Part shown: positions 32,347 to 41,658 of the stretch, one piece after another
How the letters are laid out: each line of letters starts with the position of its first letter
Numbering within the stretch: the first letter of the stretch is position 1
Assembly (NCBI RefSeq): GCF_002243645.1
Contig: NZ_CP017704.1
Coordinates: 2,808,001-2,872,000 of the forward strand
DNA: 64,000 nt
From: Peribacillus simplex NBRC 15720 = DSM 1321
GTDB taxonomy: Bacteria; Bacillota; Bacilli; Bacillales; DSM-1321
Direction of reading: 5' to 3'
Made by a program: the position numbers and the translations under genes
The notes under the pieces: generated by a model
Database searches by the model: none
What the model was told of the DNA's origin: nothing
What the model saw: the letters and a program-made list of their open reading frames with translations, nothing else

Positions 32347-32737
32347 TAGTAACTTGTAAAAGGTCATCTTTAATTTGGGAAGTCGAAATGCCGATTGTTC
32401 TTGGAAGGTAGACCACTTCACAAACTTCGGATAATTCATCGAATTGGCCTTTCCAGTCATCACCCATTACAAAGATATCTACACCCTCACGAACGATGTC
32501 TTCCTTCTTTTGTTCCCATTTGTCTTCAGGTATAACTTCATCCACATAGCGAATTGATTCAAGGATCATTTTTCTGTTTTCAAAGCTATGATAAGCTTTT
32601 TTGTCTTTTAAAGCATTGAATTCATCCGTGGAAATAGCAACGATCAGATAATCCCCTAAATCTTTAGCGCGTTTTAATAGATTGATATGACCCCAATGAA
32701 GTAAATCAAAGGTTCCGTAAGTGATTACTTTCTTCAT
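32339..32737 (-). CDS. tagD: Glycerol-3-phosphate cytidylyltransferase
   Basis: A 132-aa cytoplasmic nucleotidyltransferase that makes CDP-glycerol from CTP and sn-glycerol 3-phosphate for teichoic acid. The CTP-binding signature TFDLLHWGHINLL lies at residues 9-21 (HxGH), with the second motif RTIGISTSQI near residues 113-122. Length matches B. subtilis TagD (129 aa). AAAGGAGG lies 8 bases before the ATG. It overlaps the transferase gene downstream. The upstream region contains three phased TTTACA repeats like PhoP boxes; in B. subtilis the tagD promoter is controlled by PhoP. Confidence 0.95.
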   Translation of the reverse strand: MKKVITYGTFDLLHWGHINLLKRAKDLGDYLIVAISTDEFNALKDKKAYHSFENRKMILESIRYVDEVIPEDKWEQKKEDIVREGVDIFVMGDDWKGQFDELSEVCEVVYLPRTIGISTSQIKDDLLQVTNG

Positions 32738-32910
32738 TTTTATTCCTCCTTTAAAACTCTTAAACTGTAATTAAATAAAATTAATATATATTTGGTCTAT
32801 TAGAATATGAAATGGAACAATCAAACAGGCAACTAGCATTTCAATTCTGCTTGTTGTTTTCTTATATTTTTAGGCAATGACTTTCTCTTAACTAATTATA
32901 ACTTAATAGC

Positions 32911-32959
32911 TTTACAAATAAACCACAATTTTTTTACAAATAAACCACATTTTTTTACA
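32911..32959. promoter_or_regulatory. Phased TTTACA repeats, PhoP-box-like
   Basis: TTTACA occurs at 32911, 32933 and 32954, spaced 22 and 21 bases, which is two helical turns. The first two are part of a 17-base direct repeat, TTTACAAATAAACCACA. PhoP of Bacillus binds TT(A/T)ACA-like repeats, and the divergent tag promoters of B. subtilis are PhoP targets. The spacing here is wider than the usual 4-6 base gap, so the assignment is tentative. Confidence 0.4.
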
Positions 32960-33129
32960 TTGATGATTATTGTAAATATTAATTTTTAAGTTAAAATTAA
33001 ATGTTGACTAATTTGTATTACTCTGTAGGGCATAATAAAATGTCTATAGTTAATGTAAGGGTTTATACAATAATTAAGCTGATGAACGATATTATAAGAA
33101 ATATTTCATTCTTGCTGCAATCAGAATAA

Positions 33130-33495
33130 GCCATTCACAATTTTACCACGTTTAGGAGAGAACAACTAGAGGAGCTTCATAAATCCCTGTTTTCTAATAG
33201 TGAAGGTGAAGTGGCAGGATCGCATGAAGACAGAGGATGGGTCATGTATAGGCCATCAATCTAACGCTTAACATTTAATAGCCCAATTAATGAAGTGCAA
33301 GTAAAAACAGTTTGATGATCTGGAGCCTATAATACCTGTTTTGAAAGCGTTCACTTTGATGTCAAGAAGACTTCTTTGCAATTAAAAGACATGTTTTTGC
33401 TATTCCCTTTCCATTCTGGCAACATGGAAGGACGTGCAAATGATTTTTACGGCAGTACTTCCTCGGAGGTCCTATATTTACAGAATGTTTTTTAG
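33130..33495 (+). pseudogene. Decayed coding region of unknown family
   Basis: One plus-strand frame reads as coherent protein-like sequence through three internal stops (TAA at 33262, TGA at 33313 and 33316) until a TAG at 33493. Pieces include FRREQLEELHKSLFSNSEGE, SHEDRGWVMYRPSI, RLTFNSPINEVQVKTV, FESVHFDVKKTSLQLKD and NMEGRANDFYGSTSSEVL. A further in-frame TAA lies just upstream at 33127. No start codon with a ribosome binding site is seen. The composition looks like a degraded gene, not random AT-rich spacer. I do not recognise the family. Confidence 0.45.
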
Positions 33496-33693
33496 TTTTA
33501 GCATGGTTCGTTTCCGACATTAAACTAACCAATATTGTCTCTTTTGTTCATTCGAGGAATTATAGGTAATATATGGACAGTTCACCTGTCTGTTTAATGA
33601 TATTGAGGAAAAACTGAAAAAAGTTTATGATTTTAAAGTACAATGAATGATTCATTTTTATTTAAATAAATAATTTGTTATAGGTGGTCTAAA

Positions 33694-36600
33694 ATGATTA
33701 AAAAGCTTCTTGGAAAAGGGAAAGCAAAAAAAACTCCTAAAATTAAGCTGAAACAAGTTCTGACCATTGCGCAAGAGGAAAATATGCTATTGATAAAAGG
33801 GGAATTTTCAATAGAACATTATTGCGCAAAAGAACTATGGCTATATTCTAGGGAAAACGAAGATCAAAAAATAAAAATAGCTGAATCAGTGAGCTCATCT
33901 AAATTTGAGTTTAATGTAGATATGAAAGATTTAATACGGAAATTAGAAGATGATGAACCGACTGTTTATGACTGTTATATAAAGGTTGCCGTTCCGGTTG
34001 AAAAGCTGAGCAAAAAAACAATACTTAGTATCGAACATAAAGCTGAATATGTAGAAGTGAACGAACGGGTTAATATCGAATACCCACTTCGTCTAGGGCG
34101 TTTTCAGGAAACGCACATGAACAATTTGAGTATTTACAACTATGAAGATAAACAAAGTATATTCTCTATAACGAATAAAGGGAATTTATCTCTTTACTTC
34201 AATAAGTACCCTAAAGTTCAGATTAAGTCTCAAATTGAAAAAATCAAAAACAATTCGAAAACCATGCAAATTAATGGTCAAATTTTCACCAAGCATTCAA
34301 CGATCATAAAAGGTGAGGGCCTAGTAAAAGGAAGACAAAGTGACAAAGAATATCAGGCGAATATATCTTTTATTCATAATAAGGAAATGAATATTAAGAA
34401 ATATGGACTGAATCGTTATATATATGATTTGAAATTGGATTTAGAACAATTAGTCAGTGCGGATTTGGAAGATGATATTTATGACATTTACATGAAATTA
34501 CATTTACATGATCAGGAAGAGCCGAAAATGGTACGCGTCGGAAGACCAACCACCAGAACTAAATTATTTACTAAAAAGACCGATGTCAGCTCGAATAATG
34601 GAGTTGCTATCGTCAATCCATATTATACGTTTAAAGCATCCAATTTATCTTTGGAAGTGTTTAACTTCTCCACAGAAAGTTATCGATATTTAAAAAGGAT
34701 GATGGGGTGGAGGCGATTTCTGGCTTTATTTAAAAAGAAAAAGGATGTCTGGCTAATTGGTGAAAGAACTTATAAAGCCCAAGATACTGGATATCACTTT
34801 TTTAAATATATGAGGGAAAACCACCCTGAAAAAGAAGTGTATTATGTAATAGAAGAAGGTTCCGTGGAAGCCAAAAACGTCGAGCCCTTTGGAAATATAC
34901 TTTATTTCAAGTCAAAGGATCATATTAAAAAGACAATGGAATCGACACGTATTATATCATCACATCATCCGGATTATTTATATCCTTTAAGAACATCTGA
35001 ATTTAAAAATCGTGTTAAGGGAGTTAAGGTATTTCTTCAACATGGTGTTATGGGCACTAAGAATATGGTGGCAAACTACGGGAAAAATGCAGTCTCCGGT
35101 TTTAGTACGGATGTTTTTCTAGTAAGTTCAGACTTCGAAAAGGATATGATTGTAACTGATTTTGGATACAACGAAAAGGAAGTATTCACAACAGGACTTT
35201 CTAGGTTCGACTCACTGTTTAAGGATGATGTTTTAACAAAGCGGCAATTATTGATCATCCCAACATGGAGAGATTGGATTACATCCGATGAAATATTTTT
35301 GGAAAGCGAGTATTTTGAAAGGTATCAGAAATTAGTGAATCACCCGGTTTTACATGAGTTATCTAAAAACACTGGGTTTGAAATCATTTTTTGCCTTCAC
35401 CCTAATATGCAGAAATTCACATCTTACTTTAAGGATGCTCCAGTTCGGGTGATTAGTCAGGGTGAAGTGGATGTCCAAAGATTAATTAAGGAAAGTGCGA
35501 TTATGATTACGGACTATTCAAGTGTAGCTTTTGACTTTAGTTTCCTGCATAAACCGGTTATTTACTATCAATTTGATAGAGATCGTTTCATAGGGAAAAG
35601 ACCGTCACATTTGGATTTGGATAACGATCTTCCGGGTGAAATCGTTGATGAATTGGATGAATTGTTAGGTGTATTAGCCGAATATGCCAACACTGATTTT
35701 GTCATGAAGAAAAAGTATATGGATAAGGCCAACCGTTTTATTAAATATCGCGATGTCCATTCTAATTCAAGGATATTCGAAGTGATTCAAAATGCAGAAA
35801 AAGATCAAAATTCACTAATTAAATTATATAACCATCCGATATCAAAACTCATTTTGAATCGATTTAGGAAAAGTGATAAGTATTTCCCTGTCATGAAAAA
35901 AGTTTATAAAATTATGTCTAAGCTTATCCCGGTTGACCGGAACCTTATTCTTTTTGAAAGTGGGATAGGGAAGCAAGTCGCCGATAGCCCCAAGTATATT
36001 TATGAAGAACTGGTCAAAAGGGATAATAAATATAAAAAAGTTTGGGTGTATAATGGTAATTTACCGATAAAAGGAAAGAATACGAAGCTGGTAAAACGCT
36101 TAAGTCCGGAATACTATTATTATTTAGCCAAAGCAGGTTATTGGATAAACAATCAAAACTTCCCTACCTATTTAAGCAAAAGGAAGGAAACGACATATAT
36201 TCAGACTTGGCATGGTACCCCTTTGAAAAAAATGCTGTTTGATATAGACAATATTCAAGGAAGAGACGAGGGGTACTTAAATCGAGTGCATGGTGCAACG
36301 AGAACTTGGGATTATTTAATATCACCAAGTCCATACGCATCCGAGGCCTTCAGAAGTGCTTTCAAATATGAAGGGGAAATATTAGAGACGGGATATCCAA
36401 GAAATGATTTGTTTTACAGGGAAGATGCTTCAATAATTGCCAAGTCAGTGATGGAAAAACTGAAGATACCAAAAGGAAAAAAAGTCATCTTATATGCTCC
36501 TACATTCAGGGATAATCAAACTTCGAAAAACAATAAATTTATTTTCGAGCTGAAATTTGATTTGGAAAGAATGAAGGAAGAACTAGGGGATGAATATATC

Positions 36601-37023
36601 CTGTTGTTAAGGATGCATGTTGTTATAAGTAATAATCTCAGCATCCCGAGCGAATTTGAGGATTTCGTGATAAATGTATCCAATTATTCAGATATTCAGG
36701 AACTTTACCTGATTTCTGATATATTGATTACGGATTATTCTTCAGTGATGTTCGATTTTGCTAATACTGCTCGGCCGATTTTGTACTACACTTATGATTT
36801 GGAAGATTACAGAGATAATATCCGTGGATTCTATATGGATTTTGAAAAGGAAGCACCAGGTCCATTTTTAAAAACAACTGAGGAGATTATCGATACTATT
36901 ACCAATATTGATGAAATAAACATGCAATACAAAGAGAGATATGGTTTATTTAGAGAGAAGTATTGTGGAATAGAGGATGGTAAAGCTACACAGAGAATCG
37001 TGGATAAATTTTTTAATGATTGA
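33694..37023 (+). CDS. Double CDP-glycerol glycerophosphotransferase (two catalytic domains)
   Basis: A 1109-aa protein with AGGTGG ahead of the ATG. Residues 1-320 are charged and beta-rich with no motif that I can name. Two Glyphos_transf-type domains follow. The first (about 335-690) has LQHGVMGTKN near 448, IIPTWRDWI near 522 and ITDYSSVAFDFSF near 604. The second (about 740-1105) has QTWHGTPLKK near 841, YAPTFRDN near 928 and ITDYSSVMFDFAN near 1012. Each domain on its own resembles TagB/TagF. The tandem plan suggests a bifunctional enzyme that could prime and extend a glycerol-phosphate chain, or add two different polyol phosphates. It is transcribed away from tagD and starts a run of same-strand export genes. 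Confidence 0.85.
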   Translation: MIKKLLGKGKAKKTPKIKLKQVLTIAQEENMLLIKGEFSIEHYCAKELWLYSRENEDQKIKIAESVSSSKFEFNVDMKDLIRKLEDDEPTVYDCYIKVAVPVEKLSKKTILSIEHKAEYVEVNERVNIEYPLRLGRFQETHMNNLSIYNYEDKQSIFSITNKGNLSLYFNKYPKVQIKSQIEKIKNNSKTMQINGQIFTKHSTIIKGEGLVKGRQSDKEYQANISFIHNKEMNIKKYGLNRYIYDLKLDLEQLVSADLEDDIYDIYMKLHLHDQEEPKMVRVGRPTTRTKLFTKKTDVSSNNGVAIVNPYYTFKASNLSLEVFNFSTESYRYLKRMMGWRRFLALFKKKKDVWLIGERTYKAQDTGYHFFKYMRENHPEKEVYYVIEEGSVEAKNVEPFGNILYFKSKDHIKKTMESTRIISSHHPDYLYPLRTSEFKNRVKGVKVFLQHGVMGTKNMVANYGKNAVSGFSTDVFLVSSDFEKDMIVTDFGYNEKEVFTTGLSRFDSLFKDDVLTKRQLLIIPTWRDWITSDEIFLESEYFERYQKLVNHPVLHELSKNTGFEIIFCLHPNMQKFTSYFKDAPVRVISQGEVDVQRLIKESAIMITDYSSVAFDFSFLHKPVIYYQFDRDRFIGKRPSHLDLDNDLPGEIVDELDELLGVLAEYANTDFVMKKKYMDKANRFIKYRDVHSNSRIFEVIQNAEKDQNSLIKLYNHPISKLILNRFRKSDKYFPVMKKVYKIMSKLIPVDRNLILFESGIGKQVADSPKYIYEELVKRDNKYKKVWVYNGNLPIKGKNTKLVKRLSPEYYYYLAKAGYWINNQNFPTYLSKRKETTYIQTWHGTPLKKMLFDIDNIQGRDEGYLNRVHGATRTWDYLISPSPYASEAFRSAFKYEGEILETGYPRNDLFYREDASIIAKSVMEKLKIPKGKKVILYAPTFRDNQTSKNNKFIFELKFDLERMKEELGDEYILLLRMHVVISNNLSIPSEFEDFVINVSNYSDIQELYLISDILITDYSSVMFDFANTARPILYYTYDLEDYRDNIRGFYMDFEKEAPGPFLKTTEEIIDTITNIDEINMQYKERYGLFREKYCGIEDGKATQRIVDKFFND

Positions 37024-37119
37024 TTCCTTAAATAAAGGGTATTGTTGCCTTTAAGTAACTGGTGAACTGGCTGCCTGGTCGAAACATCTATGTTACCTCT
37101 AGTAAAGGAGAGGAATCGT

Positions 37120-38658
37120 ATGAATTTCTTGGTACGTCAAAAAGCGAGGGAACTTTTAAAGTGCAGTAAGATTCCAATTAAAAATAATCCTGTAAGCTTA
37201 AGAAATAAATTTTTAGGAAAAGGAAAAAAAGTCACTGTAGTCACTGCTGCATACAATGCTGAAAAATTCATCAGAAAAACGATTGAATCAGTAATAAATC
37301 AAACCATGGGCATAGATCAGATTGAATATATCATCATTGATGATTGTTCGACTGATGGCACCAATAAAATCATTCAAGAGTATACAGCTAAATATAAAAA
37401 TATCTGTTTAGTTACCCTTAAAGAAACTAATGGGTCACCGGGGACCCCCAGAAACATTGGAATAGAATTGGGAACATCCAAATATATAACTTTTTTAGAC
37501 GCGGATGACTGGCTTGCCCATGATGGACTGGAAAGCCTCTATAACATCCTGGAGGAAACCGGTGATGATTATGTAGTGGGCAAAACGGTAAAAGTCGAAT
37601 CTGAGTCAGAGAGTGTTATCGGTGAGTTTGCTTCCATTAAAGAAAGAAGAAGCATCACCCCAATGGATGTTCCGCACTTTTTCTATCATATGGGTCCAAC
37701 GGCTAGGATGATGAATCTGCCTATGGTTAAAGAAAATGAAATTGGTTTTCCGAATATGAAATTCGGTGAAGATAAATGGTTTTTTACAGATGTTTTCTTT
37801 AAAGTTAGAGCAGTATCAACTACTACAAAACCTATTTATTATGTCAATAGAACTTCGGAAAACTCAACTTCTTTAACACGTATTACCAATGTGTTGGACA
37901 AAAGAAAAGCGGATGTTGACATAATAAAGTATATTCAATCCAAGGATATTGCAATTGAATTGAAAAGGGTGGCTCTTAACCGGATTTATGAGTACGATAT
38001 TGTAAAAACGTTCGACAGTCAAACCTTTGTGAAATCCAAGAATAAAGAAGATTTTATTGAAATATTAAGGGAAGTTGTCGAAACTGCGAAAAACTTGTCA
38101 TATGACTTCAAGAATGAATTTAAAGTACCTATTTATAAATTAGCACTTGAATTATTCATGGAGGATCGTATCGATGATTTCGTAAAGTTGTTTGAATGGT
38201 TAAAGCGAGATTCCAATAAAAAATATTATATAAAAGATGGTTTACCTTATTATGAACTTCCATTTCTGGAAGGTGAATATCGCTACGTAAGGATACCGAT
38301 GCTTGCTCGTGCATTGGATTCTTATATTATGGATAATGTTTACCACCAAAGTTTTGAGATTTATGGTGATGATATAAACAACATAGATTCTGTATTGATA
38401 CGTGATAGAACAAGAATTGACAATGAAATCAATTGCGGAGTTCAAATAGAAGGTAATAGAGGCCATTTCACTGTTTCATTAGATGAAATTGAAAAAATGG
38501 AAAAGTCATTATTTACGGTGTTCATTCGCTACAATGATTATCAATTGGTGAATATTAAAAGGATCCTGAAAAATAAGATGACGTATAATAAGAAAAATGT
38601 GGAGTTTTATACAACAGTGGCAAATAATTTGGGACTGGCAATAAAGTCTTTGGAGTAG
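37120..38658 (+). CDS. GT2-family glycosyltransferase
   Basis: A 512-aa protein. The frame opens at 37090, but AAAGGAGAGG points to the ATG at 37120 (MNFLVRQKAREL). The GT-A domain occupies about residues 37-250, with VTVVTAAYNAEKFIRKTIES, IIDDCSTDGT and the metal-binding FLDADDW near residue 136. The C-terminal 250 residues have no assigned motif and may bind the polymer. GT2 enzymes of teichoic acid clusters add a sugar to a lipid-linked polymer from a nucleotide sugar. It sits between two CDP-glycerol transferase genes, so it probably decorates or builds the repeat of the same polymer. Donor unknown. Confidence 0.85.
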   Translation: MNFLVRQKARELLKCSKIPIKNNPVSLRNKFLGKGKKVTVVTAAYNAEKFIRKTIESVINQTMGIDQIEYIIIDDCSTDGTNKIIQEYTAKYKNICLVTLKETNGSPGTPRNIGIELGTSKYITFLDADDWLAHDGLESLYNILEETGDDYVVGKTVKVESESESVIGEFASIKERRSITPMDVPHFFYHMGPTARMMNLPMVKENEIGFPNMKFGEDKWFFTDVFFKVRAVSTTTKPIYYVNRTSENSTSLTRITNVLDKRKADVDIIKYIQSKDIAIELKRVALNRIYEYDIVKTFDSQTFVKSKNKEDFIEILREVVETAKNLSYDFKNEFKVPIYKLALELFMEDRIDDFVKLFEWLKRDSNKKYYIKDGLPYYELPFLEGEYRYVRIPMLARALDSYIMDNVYHQSFEIYGDDINNIDSVLIRDRTRIDNEINCGVQIEGNRGHFTVSLDEIEKMEKSLFTVFIRYNDYQLVNIKRILKNKMTYNKKNVEFYTTVANNLGLAIKSLE

Positions 38659-38674
38659 CTGTTAGAAGTACACC

Positions 38675-38713
38675 AAAAATAAGCTCTCCCTTCTATTGGG
38701 CGAGCTTATTTTT
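38675..38713 (+). terminator. Terminator after the GT2 gene
   Basis: AATAAGCTCTCCC pairs with GGGCGAGCTTATT (one mismatch), followed by TTTAATT. The next gene, at 38771, may have its own promoter or depend on read-through. Confidence 0.75.
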
Positions 38714-38770
38714 AATTCGATTTATTAGCATGGTTCCAATATCATTAATCAATAAAAAGGGAGATCGGAT

Positions 38771-40003
38771 ATGTCAAATGAAAAAATGCAAACCTCAAAG
38801 AGACCTTCCTTTCTATCGCTTGTTAAAAATAAGGCTATAGCAATTATTTTAAGAGGATATAAAATGGCTTTTGCATTGGCGGGGACAGTATTGCCAGTGG
38901 ACCGGAAACTTGTTATTTTTGAGAGCTTTTTGGGCAAGCAGTATAGCTGCAATCCCCGGGCGATTTATGAATACTTGCAGAGTAACCATCCTGAATATAA
39001 AATGTATTGGAGCGTAGATAAAAGATATACAGCTCATTTCGAAGAGGCAGGTATCCCATATCTCAATCGTTTTTCATTTAGTTGGCTCCTCAAAATGACA
39101 AGAGCCCATTATTGGGTAACGAACAGCAGGCTCCCGCTTTGGATTCCGAAGCCGAAGCACACGATCTATTTGCAAACGTGGCATGGGACTCCATTAAAGA
39201 AACTTGCGGCGGATATGAATGAAGTTCATATGCCTGGAACAACGACGGATAAATATAAAGAAAATTTCCATGCCGAATCAAGTAAATGGGATTATTTAAT
39301 TTCACCGAACGCTTATTCAAGTGAAATTTTTGCCCGTGCCTTCAATGTCGATACTTCTAAAATTCTGGAAACCGGTTATCCTCGGAATGATATACTTTAC
39401 AATGGGAATAATCGTGATACAATCGACTCATTGAAACAGAAGTTGGGTATACCAATAGAGAAAAGGATCGTTTTATATGCCCCAACTTGGAGGGACGATG
39501 AGTTTTATAGTAAGGGAAAATATAAGTTTGAAATAAAACTGGATCTGGATCGAATGAAACAGGAATTGGGGGAGGAGTATGTCATTTTGCTCCGTCTTCA
39601 TTATTTGGTTTCTGAGAACTTGGATTTATCGGCGTATCAAGGATTCGCCTATGATTTATCCAGTTACGAAGATATTAGTCATTTGTATCTTATTTCGGAT
39701 TTATTAATAACTGATTATTCATCCGTATTCTTTGATTACGCAAATTTACAGCGTCCGATGCTTTTCTATGTATATGATATTGAAAATTACAGGGACAAGC
39801 TTCGCGGGTTTTACTTTGATTTTGAAAAGAATGCACCTGGTTTGTTAGTAAAAACATCTGATGCGGTCATTGATAGTATCAAGACGATGAAATATGAAAA
39901 TACCAATGATATCAATCATTTTCACGAGCGGTTTTGTGCACTCGAGGATGGCCAGGCTTCACGCCGTGTCGTAGAAAAAGTGTTTTTAGGAAGGTCTGTG
40001 TAA
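38771..40003 (+). CDS. CDP-glycerol glycerophosphotransferase (TagB/TagF family)
   Basis: A 410-aa enzyme with AAAGGGAG before the ATG. The hydrophobic stretch at residues 20-40 (AIAIILRGYKMAFALAGTV) fits peripheral membrane binding. The domain shows FESFLGKQYSCNPRAIYEYL, LQTWHGTPLKKL near residue 134, YAPTWRDDEF near residue 236 and ITDYSSVFFDYANLQRPMLF near residue 315. It closely matches the second domain of the 1109-aa protein in motif order and probably arose by duplication. It would add glycerol-phosphate units to the same or a related polymer. It ends 3 bases before tagG, so polymerisation and export genes are co-transcribed. Confidence 0.88.
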   Translation: MSNEKMQTSKRPSFLSLVKNKAIAIILRGYKMAFALAGTVLPVDRKLVIFESFLGKQYSCNPRAIYEYLQSNHPEYKMYWSVDKRYTAHFEEAGIPYLNRFSFSWLLKMTRAHYWVTNSRLPLWIPKPKHTIYLQTWHGTPLKKLAADMNEVHMPGTTTDKYKENFHAESSKWDYLISPNAYSSEIFARAFNVDTSKILETGYPRNDILYNGNNRDTIDSLKQKLGIPIEKRIVLYAPTWRDDEFYSKGKYKFEIKLDLDRMKQELGEEYVILLRLHYLVSENLDLSAYQGFAYDLSSYEDISHLYLISDLLITDYSSVFFDYANLQRPMLFYVYDIENYRDKLRGFYFDFEKNAPGLLVKTSDAVIDSIKTMKYENTNDINHFHERFCALEDGQASRRVVEKVFLGRSV

Positions 40004-40006
40004 TTT

Positions 40007-40804
40007 ATGAGTTCAGCTTTGACCGTTTTAAAAGAACAAATCAATAATTTTTATTTGGTAAGGCGTTTATCTGTTTATGAGATGAAAAGTGCCAACAGCA
40101 ATAACTACCTGGGAATCCTATGGGAAATCATCAATCCGATGATACAGATTGCGATTTATTGGTTTGTATTCGGATTTATAATTTTAAATCGCGGTGAAAA
40201 TTTCCTTCCATGGCTGATGGCAGGGATCGTTGTCTGGTTTTTTGTGAATCCTTCAATAACCCAAACGTCCAAATCCGTTTATTCCCGACTGAATATGGTA
40301 TCCAAGATGAGCTTTCCGATGAGTGTCATTCCTTCGTATGTCATCTTTGCTAAGTTGTATCAGCATCTCATGCTGCTGGGAGTCATCATCATCCTATTAG
40401 GTTTTACTGGATACCTCCCAACAGTTTATATCATACAACTGCCGTATTATGTTGCCGCGACGGTTGCGCTGCTATTTTCATTTGGCTTAATCTCTTCAAC
40501 ATTATCAACCATTATTCGTGACGTTCATAATATAATCGTGTCCTTAATGAAAGTCTTGTTTTATTTAACACCAATCCTTTGGGTATTGGATGCTAAGGAG
40601 CACCCTATCATAGTCAATATCATGAAGCTGAATCCACTATATTATATCGTGGATGGGTATCGAGCTTCATTGTTGGGGGAATCATGGTATCTAATAGCGC
40701 ATTGGGAATATACCCTTTATTTCTGGGCAGTCGTTATCATCTTGTTTTTGATAGGTTCCTCGCTGCATGTCAGGTTTAGAGATCGCTTTGTTGACTTTAA
40801 GTAA
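40007..40804 (+). CDS. tagG: Teichoic acid ABC exporter, permease TagG
   Basis: A 265-aa ABC-2 type permease with six hydrophobic segments, the same length class as B. subtilis TagG (275 aa). The N-terminal amphipathic part (RRLSVYEMKSANSNNYLGILWEIINP) matches polysaccharide and teichoic acid exporters. It lies between a CDP-glycerol transferase gene and the cognate ATPase gene, with gaps of 3 and 17 bases. Together with TagH it would flip the undecaprenyl-linked polymer across the membrane. Confidence 0.9.
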   Translation: MSSALTVLKEQINNFYLVRRLSVYEMKSANSNNYLGILWEIINPMIQIAIYWFVFGFIILNRGENFLPWLMAGIVVWFFVNPSITQTSKSVYSRLNMVSKMSFPMSVIPSYVIFAKLYQHLMLLGVIIILLGFTGYLPTVYIIQLPYYVAATVALLFSFGLISSTLSTIIRDVHNIIVSLMKVLFYLTPILWVLDAKEHPIIVNIMKLNPLYYIVDGYRASLLGESWYLIAHWEYTLYFWAVVIILFLIGSSLHVRFRDRFVDFK

Positions 40805-40821
40805 ACTGGAAGTGAGAAAAG

Positions 40822-41619
40822 TTGGAAAAATCGGTAATAGTCAAAGATATAACGAAAAAATATAAATTATATAATAAAAACTCGGAAAAATTATTGGATC
40901 TCCTTTTGCCCAAAAGCTATGGGGAAGAGTATTTTGCTCTGAGGAATGTAAGTTTTGAAGCAGAAAAGGGCGATGTAATAGGATTTGTCGGGGTCAACGG
41001 ATCAGGTAAATCCACATTGTCCAATATTATTGCAGGCATTATCCCGCCTACGGACGGAAATGTCCAAACTAACGGGAAAACGGCTTTGATTGCCGTTTCA
41101 TCGGGTCTGAATAATCAGTTGACGGGCAGAGAAAACATCGAGCTGAAAATGCTGATGCTAGGATTCGATAAAAATCGGATCAAAGAACTTGAGCCTGAGA
41201 TCATTGAGTTTTCAGAACTTGGTAAGTTCATTGACCAACCGGTGAAATCCTACTCAAGCGGCATGAAATCCAGGCTTGGTTTTTCCATTTCCGTGCATAT
41301 CGATCCAGATATCCTTATTATTGATGAAGCCTTATCTGTCGGGGATAAAAACTTTGCTGAAAAATGTTTAGAGAAGATGAACGAATTTAAGGCGAAGGGC
41401 AAAACGATGTTCTTTGTCAGCCATTCAATCGGTCAGATGAAAAAGTTTTGTCAAAAGGCTTTATGGCTTGAATATGGAGAGTTAAAGGCATACGGTGCCA
41501 TGAACGAAGTAATGCCGCAATATGAAGCATTCTTAAAAGAATATAACGCCATGTCTAAACAAGAACAGAAAAAATACCGTGAAGAACAAATGAAAAGGCG
41601 TAGTTCAGCATTGGTATGA
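40822..41619 (+). CDS. tagH: Teichoic acid ABC exporter, ATPase TagH
   Basis: A 265-aa ATPase with a TTG start after GGAAGTGAG. Walker A is GVNGSGKST near residues 58-66, the signature is SYSSGMKSRLGFSIS near 143 and Walker B is DILIIDEALSVGD near 164. B. subtilis TagH is about 527 aa, with a C-terminal membrane and SH3-like extension; that extension is missing here, so this is the short form seen in many exporters of this class. It powers export of the polymer through TagG. A strong terminator ends the operon. Confidence 0.9.
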   Translation: MEKSVIVKDITKKYKLYNKNSEKLLDLLLPKSYGEEYFALRNVSFEAEKGDVIGFVGVNGSGKSTLSNIIAGIIPPTDGNVQTNGKTALIAVSSGLNNQLTGRENIELKMLMLGFDKNRIKELEPEIIEFSELGKFIDQPVKSYSSGMKSRLGFSISVHIDPDILIIDEALSVGDKNFAEKCLEKMNEFKAKGKTMFFVSHSIGQMKKFCQKALWLEYGELKAYGAMNEVMPQYEAFLKEYNAMSKQEQKKYREEQMKRRSSALV

Positions 41620-41624
41620 TAGTG

Positions 41625-41658
41625 AAAAGCAGACCCGGGCTTCGGGTCTGCTTTTTTT
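41625..41658. terminator. Bidirectional terminator between tagH and the convergent GT4 gene
   Basis: AGCAGACCCG (41628-41637) pairs with CGGGTCTGCT (41643-41652), with four A on the left and seven T on the right. Confidence 0.85.

Larger units (their letters stand above)
32738..33693. other. Long intergenic region between tagD and the dual CDP-glycerol transferase gene
   Basis: This AT-rich stretch of 956 bases separates divergent wall-polymer genes. It contains the tagD promoter region, the phased TTTACA repeats (32911-32959), a decayed coding region (33130-33495) and the leader of the gene at 33694. I see no intact gene. Confidence 0.6.

Noticed and set aside
31183-32463. Longer start of the TagB-like gene inside tagD
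   Set aside because: The upstream 39 codons lie wholly in tagD in another frame, and the ATG at 32346 gives the family's usual length and a normal 8-base overlap.
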